This document shows, piece by piece, positions 19,996 to 26,438 of a stretch of DNA of 64,000 nucleotides (positions are counted from its first letter, which is position 1; the number at the start of each line of letters is the position of its first letter). The stretch is from Paenibacillus piri (lineage in GTDB: Bacteria > Bacillota > Bacilli > Paenibacillales > NBRC-103111). The notes beneath the pieces were generated by a model. That model saw only the letters and a program-made list of their open reading frames with translations, had not been told where the DNA came from and ran no database searches. A program made the position numbers and the translations under genes. The stretch spans positions 260,559-324,558 of the forward strand of contig NZ_SMRT01000005.1 of the NCBI RefSeq assembly GCF_004354045.1, given 5' to 3'.

Positions 19996-20075
19996 AAAGC
20001 CCTGCACTATGCGGGAAGGCTGACGATAACGGATGTCGTTTGTCAGCCTCCCGGCATATGTGCTGGGCTTTTTAT
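19996..20075 (+). terminator. Long multi-arm terminator after apt
   Basis: Outer stem AAAGCCCTGCAC...GTGCTGGGCTTT with an inner GGCTGAC/GTCAGCC arm, followed by TTTT. Confidence 0.75.
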
Positions 20076-20109
20076 ATTTGAATATACTTTGCTTCGCACA
20101 AACTTGATA

Positions 20110-20149
20110 AACGCGCTCGTTCCCGGAGGACGGCGAAGCCGTTTATCCT
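20110..20149 (+). repeat. ~40-bp direct repeat, left border of the coat island
   Basis: AACGCGCTCGTTCCCGGAGG followed by ACGGCGAAGCCGTTTATCCT. It matches 26293-26331 except for one substitution and one extra T. It contains CGGC-GAA-GCCG, and this copy also has an outer stem GATAAACG / CGTTTATC. Both copies have the same orientation and mark the two edges of the inserted block. Confidence 0.85.
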
Positions 20150-20167
20150 GTCCATCAGTTCCTTACT

Positions 20168-21256
20168 TTATTGCAGTTGAATGAGCTTATCCAGCAGGTA
20201 AGACCTCCTCTTGCGGATATAAGTCAATATAAAATTCGCCTCGCGATCGAATGTTTCGATATCCTGTTTTTTGTACGGATCGAGAAGGACATAGGGACGA
20301 ATAAGCTTTTGCAGGTTCACGATATAAGGCTCCAAATAAGCGACGGTAAACCGGGTCTCAAGAATGCTTTCAAGCAGCGATTTGTAGACGAGTCGATATT
20401 CCGGTATATCCAGCAGGCGGGACGTGAGTGTGTTGAAACCTTGAATGGGAACATAGTCGTACTCCATTATTTCGCCGTGAATATCTCTCCCCCACGTAGC
20501 GTCATAATCCCATGGAATAACCTCGAACAGCCCGGATTGACCGCTGCGGTACAGGGCGTAGTTTTGGATGAAGCCGTCATAGTTTTGAGTGCATACAACG
20601 CCGGCCAGCCAAAGGAAATACATAGGAAGGTCAATCCATTTGGCAATTTCGGCTTTGAAATCGGAAGGATGAAGAGTATTGATTTTGTAAACAAGCTCCC
20701 GTATGAGGCCGATATCCTCTTTGTTCCCGATCTTTAGCGTGTAGCCCGATTCGAGGGAAGATTTGGCTTTCTTATCAGGTGCAATTAAGGAGAAATTGGC
20801 GTCGTCATTGCTGGCATAAAAGATCGTTCCGTCCGCAAGACCCCTTTTCTTCAGAAACAGATCATCCACGGATTCCAGCTGCCAATAAAGCCCGGCGTTG
20901 GAGCCGTTCAGCTTTAAAAAGACAGGGTCGGCGGAAGGCGCCAAATTTCCTATTTCTTTAAAAAAATCAAAGGAGAGCTTGCTGCGAATCATCGACGGAT
21001 CCCTGTATTCGGCGTTTAGATGAAGCTCCCGCACACCTGAAAACATGGACGGGGACCGGAAGAGCAGTTGAAACGATTTTTTTCTCATCTTACGGATATG
21101 ATAGCCGCGATATTGGATGCCGATCCTGTACGACTTTTGGTTAACCGTAAATTTGGCGGGAACAGGAATATCATCCCAAACATGATTTTGCAGCGTTTTA
21201 TAATCCTGGTTGTTCACGAAAATTTGATACGTAGCAACCTGCTGCGGTAGCTCCAT
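20168..21256 (-). CDS. cotH: CotH-type spore coat kinase 1
   Basis: 362 aa. CotH proteins are atypical protein kinases that phosphorylate coat proteins CotB and CotG. Diagnostic segments: FSGVRELHLNAEYRDPSMIR with KLSFDFFKEIG, VFLKLNGSNAGLYWQLESVD, and the likely active-site pair NYDGFIQNYALYR (NYDG 225-228) and VIPWDYDATWGRDIHG, whose Asp should bind ATP metal. No signal peptide. I start at ATG 21256: the N-terminus then lines up with the second CotH here, and a sigma-K-like promoter overlaps the alternative ATG at 21286. The ribosome site is weak either way. Divergent from the Gly-Ser-Lys gene. Confidence 0.85.
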   Translation of the reverse strand: MELPQQVATYQIFVNNQDYKTLQNHVWDDIPVPAKFTVNQKSYRIGIQYRGYHIRKMRKKSFQLLFRSPSMFSGVRELHLNAEYRDPSMIRSKLSFDFFKEIGNLAPSADPVFLKLNGSNAGLYWQLESVDDLFLKKRGLADGTIFYASNDDANFSLIAPDKKAKSSLESGYTLKIGNKEDIGLIRELVYKINTLHPSDFKAEIAKWIDLPMYFLWLAGVVCTQNYDGFIQNYALYRSGQSGLFEVIPWDYDATWGRDIHGEIMEYDYVPIQGFNTLTSRLLDIPEYRLVYKSLLESILETRFTVAYLEPYIVNLQKLIRPYVLLDPYKKQDIETFDREANFILTYIRKRRSYLLDKLIQLQ

Positions 21257-21280
21257 GATACCATCTGCCTTTTTTTCCAT

Positions 21281-21308
21281 TATCATATGCGAAGGTTCAT
21301 TTTTTCGT
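21281..21308 (-). promoter_or_regulatory. Candidate sigma-K promoter for cotH copy 1
   Basis: On the minus strand AC (21307-21308), 17-bp spacer, CATATGATA (21281-21289), matching AC-N16/17-CATANNNTA. Late mother-cell expression fits a coat kinase. Short consensus, so chance matches are possible. Confidence 0.45.
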
Positions 21309-21339
21309 GATATTGCCTAGAGCAACGCTATTTCACTCG

Positions 21340-21348
21340 CATAAAATA
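21340..21348 (+). promoter_or_regulatory. Candidate sigma-K -10 for the Gly-Ser-Lys repeat gene
   Basis: CATAAAATA matches the sigma-K -10 CATANNNTA, 27 nt before the ATG at 21375. No convincing AC -35 at 16-17 bp. Confidence 0.3.
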
Positions 21349-21374
21349 TTCTACTCTCGTTGTGAGGGATTAAT

Positions 21375-22253
21375 ATGGGTGAGGTGAGTTTGTTGGTTGC
21401 CTTGACTGAGGTGGAGATTAAAGAACTTGTTGAAGACTCAATAGGTACGGAGCTGGAGAAATATTTGGATCAAAATCCAAAAGGGCCGGAAGCGCGCAAA
21501 AGCTCCGGCGGTTCCAGAGGCTCCAGAGGTTCGGGAGGCTCGAAAGGCAGGAGCTCCAAGGGCTCGGGAGGCTCGAGAGGCTCGAAAGGCAAAGGCTCCA
21601 GAGGCTCGAAAGGCAAAGGCTCCAGAGGCTCGAAAGGCAAAGGCTCCAGAGGCTCGAAAGGCAAAGGCTCCAGAGGCTCGGGAGGCAAAGGCTCGAGAGG
21701 CTCGAAAGGCAAAGGCTCCAGAGGCTCGGGAGGCAAAGGCTCGAGAGGCTCGAAAGGCAAAGGCTCGAGAGGCTCGAAAGGCAAAGGCTCCGGAGGTTCG
21801 GGAGGCAAAGGCTCCAAAGGCTCGAAAGGCAAAGGCTCCGGAGGTTCGGGAGGCAAAGGCTCGAGAGGCTCGAAAGGCAAAGGCTCGGGAGGCTCAAGAG
21901 GTTCCAAGGGATCGGAAGGCTCAAGAGGTTCGAGAGGTTCGAGAGGATCGAAGGGGCCAAAAGGTCCGTTGGGTCCTAAAGGCTCTAAAGGCTCGAAAGG
22001 CTCGAAAGGCTCTAAAGGCTCTAAAGGCTCCAAAGGCTCCAAAGGCTCCAAAGGCTCGAAAGGCTCGAAAGGCTCGAAAGGCTCGAAAGGCTCGAAAGGC
22101 TCGAAAGGCTCTAAAGGCTCTAAAGGCTCTAAAGGCTCTAAAGGCACTAAAGGCACTAAAGGCTCCAAAGGCTCTAAAAGCTCTAAAGGGTCTAAAGGCT
22201 CTAAAGGCTCTAAAGGCTCCAAAGGTTCCAAAGGCTCGAGAGGCAGAGGGTAA
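21375..22253 (+). CDS. Gly-Ser-Lys/Arg repeat protein, candidate CotG-like coat substrate
   Basis: 292 aa. Residues 1-40 are a normal acidic, likely helical segment (LTEVEIKELVEDSIGTELEKYLDQ). The rest is almost only Gly, Ser, Lys and Arg. The first half is built of 8-residue units GSRGSKGK and variants GSGGKGSR; after a short GPKGPLGPKG hinge the second half is nearly pure (GSK)n. Gly every third residue recalls collagen, but Pro is almost absent and the 8-residue units break the frame. Dozens of Ser flanked by Lys/Arg are what CotH kinases modify in CotG and CotB. The gene is divergent from a CotH gene and upstream of two CotB-like genes. I infer a CotG-like structural phosphoprotein; sequence similarity to CotG itself is not evident. 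Start supported by GTGAGG 7 nt upstream. Confidence 0.75.
   Translation: MGEVSLLVALTEVEIKELVEDSIGTELEKYLDQNPKGPEARKSSGGSRGSRGSGGSKGRSSKGSGGSRGSKGKGSRGSKGKGSRGSKGKGSRGSKGKGSRGSGGKGSRGSKGKGSRGSGGKGSRGSKGKGSRGSKGKGSGGSGGKGSKGSKGKGSGGSGGKGSRGSKGKGSGGSRGSKGSEGSRGSRGSRGSKGPKGPLGPKGSKGSKGSKGSKGSKGSKGSKGSKGSKGSKGSKGSKGSKGSKGSKGSKGSKGSKGTKGTKGSKGSKSSKGSKGSKGSKGSKGSKGSRGRG
21490..22245 (+). repeat. Low-complexity 9- and 24-bp coding repeat array
   Basis: Repeats of GGCTCGAAA, GGCTCCAGA, GGCTCTAAA and related 9-mers, with 24-bp higher-order units in the first half. The array reads open in several frames on both strands, which produces spurious antisense ORFs rich in Pro-Leu-Glu. Copy number is likely variable between strains and hard to assemble. 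Confidence 0.9.
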
Positions 22254-22289
22254 ACCCCAAATCGCTTCTTTATTAAATAATAGCTAAAA

Positions 22290-22334
22290 AGGCTTTCCCC
22301 GGTACCATATCGTAAAGGGGAGAGCCTATTGTTT
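22290..22334 (+). terminator. Terminator after the Gly-Ser-Lys gene
   Basis: AGGCTTTCCCC / GGGGAGAGCCT stem followed by ATTGTTTT. Confidence 0.65.
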
Positions 22335-22474
22335 TGATATGGAAGTAGCCGGGTTTCTAGTAGACATTAGCGGAAAAATGAGGGAACTAGGTATATGCAC
22401 CAGTCACAATTATCGTGCCTTTAATATAAATGTTGGTGTAACCCAATTATCGAAGAAAAGAGGGATTGAGTTCT

Positions 22475-23014
22475 ATGGATATTGAAAGTTTAAGCTTATT
22501 AGTGGGTCGTACTGTTCGTATCGACAGAGGAGGACCCGAATCAAAAACAGGAAAACTACTGTCCGCCAAAGTAGACCATCTCGTACTTTCCACCGAAAAC
22601 GAGGGAACGCTTTACTACCAGATGGCCCACATTAAAAGCTTGACATTGGATGCCCGTGATGTTTCGGATCTTACCGATGTTCCTCCGCCGGTAACGGAGG
22701 AAGAACCGACACCGATTATTCCAAGGTTCATCGATGTCGAGCAATTTAATGCAGTCATGGAAAACATGGTCTATCGTTGGGTTCAAATCAACCGCGGAGG
22801 TCCTGAGAAAATCGAAGGTGTGTTGATCGAAGCATCGTCCGACGAAGTAAAGATGGTTGTGGGCAACGAGGTTATCCACATACTGCCGTTTCACGTCCGC
22901 AATGTCAGCTTCGGGCTGGCAAAGAAGAATGATCAGAACAAGAATGACCAGAACAAGAATGACCAGAACAAGAAAGATGGCAACAAGCAGGAAGCCAAAG
23001 AAGGGAGCAAATAA
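22475..23014 (+). CDS. CotB-like spore coat protein 1 (short form)
   Basis: 179 aa. It shows the duplicated CotB fold: GRTVRIDRGGPESKTGKLLS with LYYQMAHIKSLT, and then YRWVQINRGGPEKIEGVLIE with VIHILPFHVRNVSFG. B. subtilis CotB has the same GGPES(K)xGxL...YYQ.EH.KSI and WVSINRGGPEAIEGIL...YPFHIKSISLG segments. The tail is a short Asn/Asp/Gln/Lys repeat (KNDQNKNDQNKNDQ), like the linker that follows the CotB core, but the long Ser-rich phosphorylated tail of CotB is missing. That tail function may be supplied by the neighbouring Ser-rich proteins (inference). ATG 22475 follows AGAGGG at 10 nt. Confidence 0.82.
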   Translation: MDIESLSLLVGRTVRIDRGGPESKTGKLLSAKVDHLVLSTENEGTLYYQMAHIKSLTLDARDVSDLTDVPPPVTEEEPTPIIPRFIDVEQFNAVMENMVYRWVQINRGGPEKIEGVLIEASSDEVKMVVGNEVIHILPFHVRNVSFGLAKKNDQNKNDQNKNDQNKKDGNKQEAKEGSK

Positions 23015-23034
23015 TCCTAGTATATAAGGGTTTA

Positions 23035-23065
23035 AATAGCCGACCACTCAGCGGCTATTTTTATT
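23035..23065 (+). terminator. Terminator after CotB-like gene 1
   Basis: AATAGCCG / CGGCTATT perfect 8-bp stem, 9-nt loop, then TTTATT. Confidence 0.8.
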
Positions 23066-23156
23066 AATCAATGGTACCACCGCTATGCACGAGCATCGTT
23101 AGTGTATTACATGAGATACATTTACCATTCTATTAATGGTGGAAAGGAGAAATGAC

Positions 23157-24362
23157 ATGCAGCCCGTAGCTATGAGCAGTCTTTTGTGGATGGTCGGTAA
23201 AATGGTTCGAATTAACAGCAGCGGCCCCGATTCGAAGCCCGGAAGGCTTATTGCCGTTAAAGAGGATCACTTGATTCTGCTATCCGAAGGACATTTCTAT
23301 TATTATCAAACCCAGCATATTAAAAGCTTGACCATCGATAGCAGCGATGAGCCGTCCAACCCGGATCCTTTGCTTGAGCAGCGCAAATTTTTGGATGTGG
23401 CAAACTTCAGCGACCTTTTTAACAAAATGCTCTTCCGTAAAATTCAGATCAATCAGAGCGGTCCGGAAAGCTACAATGGTATATTGTGCCGTGTGCTTCC
23501 GAGCCATCTCGTTATCGTGCAAGGACATGAAGTCATAAGGGCCGTGGCGTCTCATATCCGCAGCGTCAGCTTGAATCTTCGCAACCAGAACGCCGAGTCA
23601 GGTGCCAATTCAAACTCAGGATCAAACAATGGTGCAGGATCGAGCAGTGGTACAGGATCGAATAATGGTGCCGGCTCAGGGGCAGCGGATGGCACCGGTA
23701 CCGTTTCCTCGACGTCGGCGGGAGATGGCAATAACAATGCCGCTAATACTCGGATTGACCGAGGTGCTTCGTACACGCTGGCTCATGACCCTGAAGATCC
23801 CGTAGATCCCGCAGATCCCGCAGATCCCGCAGATCCCGCAGATCCCGGAGCTGCACCGCTTAATCCGGGTTCAGCCCCCGTTGCCAATAAAGTTCCAGAC
23901 TATCGCTCTTCCTCAGCCGTAAAAACAACGAAAAGACGGAAAAAGAGAACAGTCAAAAAAGCGAAAAGAGGGTCCTTTTCTCGCAACCGGGTATGTCGTA
24001 AACACGTATCCCGTAAGCGGGCATCCCGAAAAAAGGTAACTCGTAAACGGGTATGCCGCAAACAGTCGTCTCGCAAGCGGGTAGATCGACTACGCGGAAC
24101 TCTGAAGCGGACGGCGCTTATAGCGTCAGCCAAACGTACGACACCACGATGGAAGCCAAAGGCCAAGGTTGGTACGGTACAGAGAAAGACTGTGAAAATC
24201 GCCGGCTTCAACAACGTGAATGCATCCAGTGCTCATCCGGGGAAAGGCAGATCGTTCAAAAAATGGTCGTTTTGGAGCAAAAAGCGTAAAAGCCCGGGCT
24301 TGCCTAAAATCAAAAAAATGTGGGTCGCGAATTACTTGCGTAAATCATACGCGGTACGCTAA
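23157..24362 (+). CDS. CotB-like spore coat protein 2 with basic repeat tail
   Basis: 401 aa in four blocks. Residues ~1-150 repeat the CotB fold (GKMVRINSSGPDSKPGRLIA with FYYYQTQHIKSLTID, then KIQINQSGPESYNGILC and VIRAVASHIRSVSLN). Next come a Gly/Ser/Asn linker (NNGAGSSSGTGSNNGAGS), a DPADPADPADPADP stretch, and a strongly basic tail with about seven variants of (S/C)RK(R/K)(V/A), for example SRKRASRKKVTRKRVCRK, then more Lys/Arg/Trp. Basic Ser-containing repeats resemble the phosphorylated zones of CotB/CotG, making it the most CotB-like substrate here. ATG 23157 follows GGAAAGGAG. Confidence 0.8.
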   Translation: MQPVAMSSLLWMVGKMVRINSSGPDSKPGRLIAVKEDHLILLSEGHFYYYQTQHIKSLTIDSSDEPSNPDPLLEQRKFLDVANFSDLFNKMLFRKIQINQSGPESYNGILCRVLPSHLVIVQGHEVIRAVASHIRSVSLNLRNQNAESGANSNSGSNNGAGSSSGTGSNNGAGSGAADGTGTVSSTSAGDGNNNAANTRIDRGASYTLAHDPEDPVDPADPADPADPADPGAAPLNPGSAPVANKVPDYRSSSAVKTTKRRKKRTVKKAKRGSFSRNRVCRKHVSRKRASRKKVTRKRVCRKQSSRKRVDRLRGTLKRTALIASAKRTTPRWKPKAKVGTVQRKTVKIAGFNNVNASSAHPGKGRSFKKWSFWSKKRKSPGLPKIKKMWVANYLRKSYAVR

Positions 24363-24369
24363 TGTGACT

Positions 24370-24429
24370 ATCGGAGAGGGAATTGATCGCTGACCGGAAA
24401 CGGGCACAATTCGATAACGTTCCCTCTCC
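24370..24429 (+). terminator. Long-loop hairpin after CotB-like gene 2
   Basis: GGAGAGGGAA / TTCCCTCTCC perfect 10-bp stem with a loop of about 38 nt. No clear T-run, so termination is uncertain. The rest of the 313-bp gap before the next gene is A/T-rich and holds only the -10 listed separately. Confidence 0.45.
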
Positions 24430-24634
24430 TGACTTTGGTACATTTTTTGATAAAGCGCTTTGTACCAAGTTCATATAGTAATATATGTTTCGTGCCAAAA
24501 GATGTACTAGTTGTAAATCTATTTTATGAATAATTCTCACATATTATCTCATTTCAAATCACTCTATTTATATCATTTTTACAAGCAAGTTTGAAAATTG
24601 ATAGAGTTGTCTATAGCATCTATTCTTCCATTTA

Positions 24635-24643
24635 CATAAATTA
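24635..24643 (+). promoter_or_regulatory. Candidate sigma-K -10 for the Asn-Arg-Ser-Phe-Gly repeat gene
   Basis: CATAAATTA matches CATANNNTA, 33 nt before the ATG at 24676. The -35 is not clear. Confidence 0.3.
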
Positions 24644-24675
24644 GTATATCTCAAGCGAAAGGAGGTATACGATCA

Positions 24676-25089
24676 ATGAAACGAAAACAATACCGTACCG
24701 GTTACAGCGTCTCTCTCAATAATCTTAATCGGACAAGCAATAACCGCTCTTCCGGCCACCGTTCGGGAGGTCATCCCAATTTAAGCGCAGGGATGACAGG
24801 CTGTCGTTCATGCGAGCGTTTCGACCATATCCGTTCGTTTGGAAACCATTCGTTCGAAAACCGATCGATGGGCAACCGTTCGTTCGGAAGCCGTTCGTTT
24901 GGCAATCGTCCAAGCGAGAGTCGCTCGATAGGCCGCTCAATCGGAATGAGAAGCCCGGGAAGACGCATATGCGGCACGATACCGTTCTGGAGCATGCCTG
25001 GCCACTGCCGAAGCTTTGGCAACCGGACCATCGGTCATCGAACTGTCGGCAATCGGACAAGCGGCGTCGGAGAAGAGAATGAAGAGTAA
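24676..25089 (+). CDS. Arg/Ser/Gly/Asn-rich repeat protein, candidate coat substrate
   Basis: 137 aa, very basic until an acidic end (GEENEE). The body repeats a 5-residue motif of the type (N/S)RSFG: SFGNHSFENRSMGNRSFGSR and SFGNRTIGHRTVGNRT. Two Cys pairs are present (CRSC and isolated CGT / HCRS). No domain is recognised. Composition (Ser next to Arg/His in short tandem repeats), an excellent AAAGGAGGT ribosome site, and its place just ahead of the second CotH gene suggest a CotG-type coat protein. That is inference; no homologue is recognised by sequence. Confidence 0.68.
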   Translation: MKRKQYRTGYSVSLNNLNRTSNNRSSGHRSGGHPNLSAGMTGCRSCERFDHIRSFGNHSFENRSMGNRSFGSRSFGNRPSESRSIGRSIGMRSPGRRICGTIPFWSMPGHCRSFGNRTIGHRTVGNRTSGVGEENEE

Positions 25090-25135
25090 AAGCCGTGTCA
25101 GCAGCGGAGACAATTGAATAAATTGTAGTACCGTA

Positions 25136-25169
25136 AAAAGTCTATCATCATCGATAGGCTTTTATTTTT
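25136..25169 (+). terminator. Terminator directly before cotH copy 2
   Basis: AAAAGTCTATC / GATAGGCTTTT stem followed by ATTTTTCC. The cotH copy 2 ribosome site begins only a few nt further on, so no room is left for a separate promoter unless it lies within the hairpin. Confidence 0.75.
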
Positions 25170-25195
25170 CCGAGAAAGGCGGTGCTGCAAGACTA

Positions 25196-26251
25196 ATGCC
25201 CTTGATCACACGGAATATCGTCATCGGTCGGAAACAGCTCGAGCAGTTGGAGAAGAACGTATGGAGCGAAGATTATGTGCGAGCTTACATGCTCGTTCAT
25301 GGAAAAAAACAACCGGTCCGGCTGCGTTACCGAGGCGGACATACGAGAGAATACCCGCAAAAATCATACGAAATCGTACGCAAGGGAAAAATATATCATT
25401 ATAACGCGGAAGCGGATGATCCTTCCATGATTCGCAATGCGTTATCGTTCCGCTTTTTCCGTAATATCGGCGTTCCCAGTCCCAAAACGAAGCATTGCCT
25501 TTTAACATTGAACGGACAAAGCCTGGGGGTGTACCTGGAAATCGAAGGTGTCGACAAACTGTTTTTTCAAAAGCGCGGCATTGCGGTTCGATCGTTATTT
25601 TATGCGGGAAATGATTATGCGAATTTCAGTCTGACGAAGCCCGGTACACAAATAAGAAAAAAATCTTTATTCAGCGGATACGAACGGATTATAGGCGGTA
25701 AGAAGGAAGTCGAACAGTGGAAATCGTTTATTTTAAAGCTGAACTCGTTGAGCGGCCGGCAGCTGCTTCAATATTTGAAGCTGAAGCTCGATATCGCCAA
25801 TTATTTGCACTGGCTTGCCGGCGCTGTGCTTACGGGGAATTATGACGGCTTCGATCAAAACTACGCGGTGTACCGGCATAAAACGAAACTAACGTACCGG
25901 ATGATTCCTTGGGATTATGAAGGCACATGGGGACGAAACTGCTACGGCAAAAAAGTTGAAAGCGACCTGGTCAAAGTGACCGGCTACAATGTGCTGACGA
26001 GAAAGCTTCTGGCTTACCCGGCGATCCGCAAACAGTATAAAAAACTGCTCGTTCAACTATTGAACCGGCATTTCACAGTTCGTCAACTCGATCCTCTCGT
26101 CAGGAGAATGACAGGCAATATCGCAACTTACATCCACAAGGATGGCAATCGGAAATGGTCCAGAGCGGAGTTTGACGGTGAGCCCGCGGTCATTCGAGCG
26201 TATATAAAAGAACGGAGAAAACGGGTGAAAGCAGCGCTTCAAGATTTATAA
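25196..26251 (+). CDS. cotH: CotH-type spore coat kinase 2
   Basis: 351 aa, paralogue of the first CotH. Shared landmarks: YNAEADDPSMIRNALSFRFF, LLTLNGQSLGVYLEIEGVD, KLFFQKRGIA, NDYANFSLTKPG, and the active-site pair LTGNYDGFDQNYAVYR (NYDG 215-218) and MIPWDYEGTWGRNCYGK (238-246). Unlike copy 1 it has Glu after DY in the second motif. The N- and C-termini are more basic than copy 1. Start ATG 25196 with GAAAGGCGGTG about 11 nt upstream. A terminator sits just before it, so expression may depend on read-through from the repeat gene. Confidence 0.85.
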   Translation: MPLITRNIVIGRKQLEQLEKNVWSEDYVRAYMLVHGKKQPVRLRYRGGHTREYPQKSYEIVRKGKIYHYNAEADDPSMIRNALSFRFFRNIGVPSPKTKHCLLTLNGQSLGVYLEIEGVDKLFFQKRGIAVRSLFYAGNDYANFSLTKPGTQIRKKSLFSGYERIIGGKKEVEQWKSFILKLNSLSGRQLLQYLKLKLDIANYLHWLAGAVLTGNYDGFDQNYAVYRHKTKLTYRMIPWDYEGTWGRNCYGKKVESDLVKVTGYNVLTRKLLAYPAIRKQYKKLLVQLLNRHFTVRQLDPLVRRMTGNIATYIHKDGNRKWSRAEFDGEPAVIRAYIKERRKRVKAALQDL

Positions 26252-26292
26252 TCATAGCAATCGTTCGGGAATGATACGGATTTTGTCCGTTG

Positions 26293-26331
26293 AACGCGCT
26301 CGTCCCGAAGGACGGCGAAGCCGTTTATCCT
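26293..26331 (+). repeat. ~40-bp direct repeat, right border of the coat island
   Basis: Second copy of the repeat at 20110-20149, same orientation, placed between cotH copy 2 and the relA promoter. Confidence 0.85.
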
Positions 26332-26372
26332 TGAAAGGCAGTGTCAAAATTTGTCGAAATAGCGCAAACAAG

Positions 26373-26402
26373 TTGACGTCCACCCTATTTCAAAGGCATA
26401 AT
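26373..26402 (+). promoter_or_regulatory. Sigma-A promoter of relA
   Basis: TTGACG (26373-26378), 18-bp spacer, CATAAT (26397-26402), 37 nt before the relA ATG. Confidence 0.7.
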
Positions 26403-26438
26403 AAATTAAAATCGAATTAAGGGAATGGATAAACGAAA

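Noticed and set aside
21418..22231. Long antisense frames rich in Leu/Pro/Glu or Leu/Ser across the Gly-Ser-Lys gene
   Set aside because: They are the reverse reading of the 9-bp repeats and have no ribosome site. The + frame has a normal non-repetitive head, a ribosome site and a terminator.
21490..22245. True collagen
   Set aside because: Gly-X-Y spacing exists but Pro is almost absent and 8-residue units break the period in the first half, so a stable collagen helix is doubtful.
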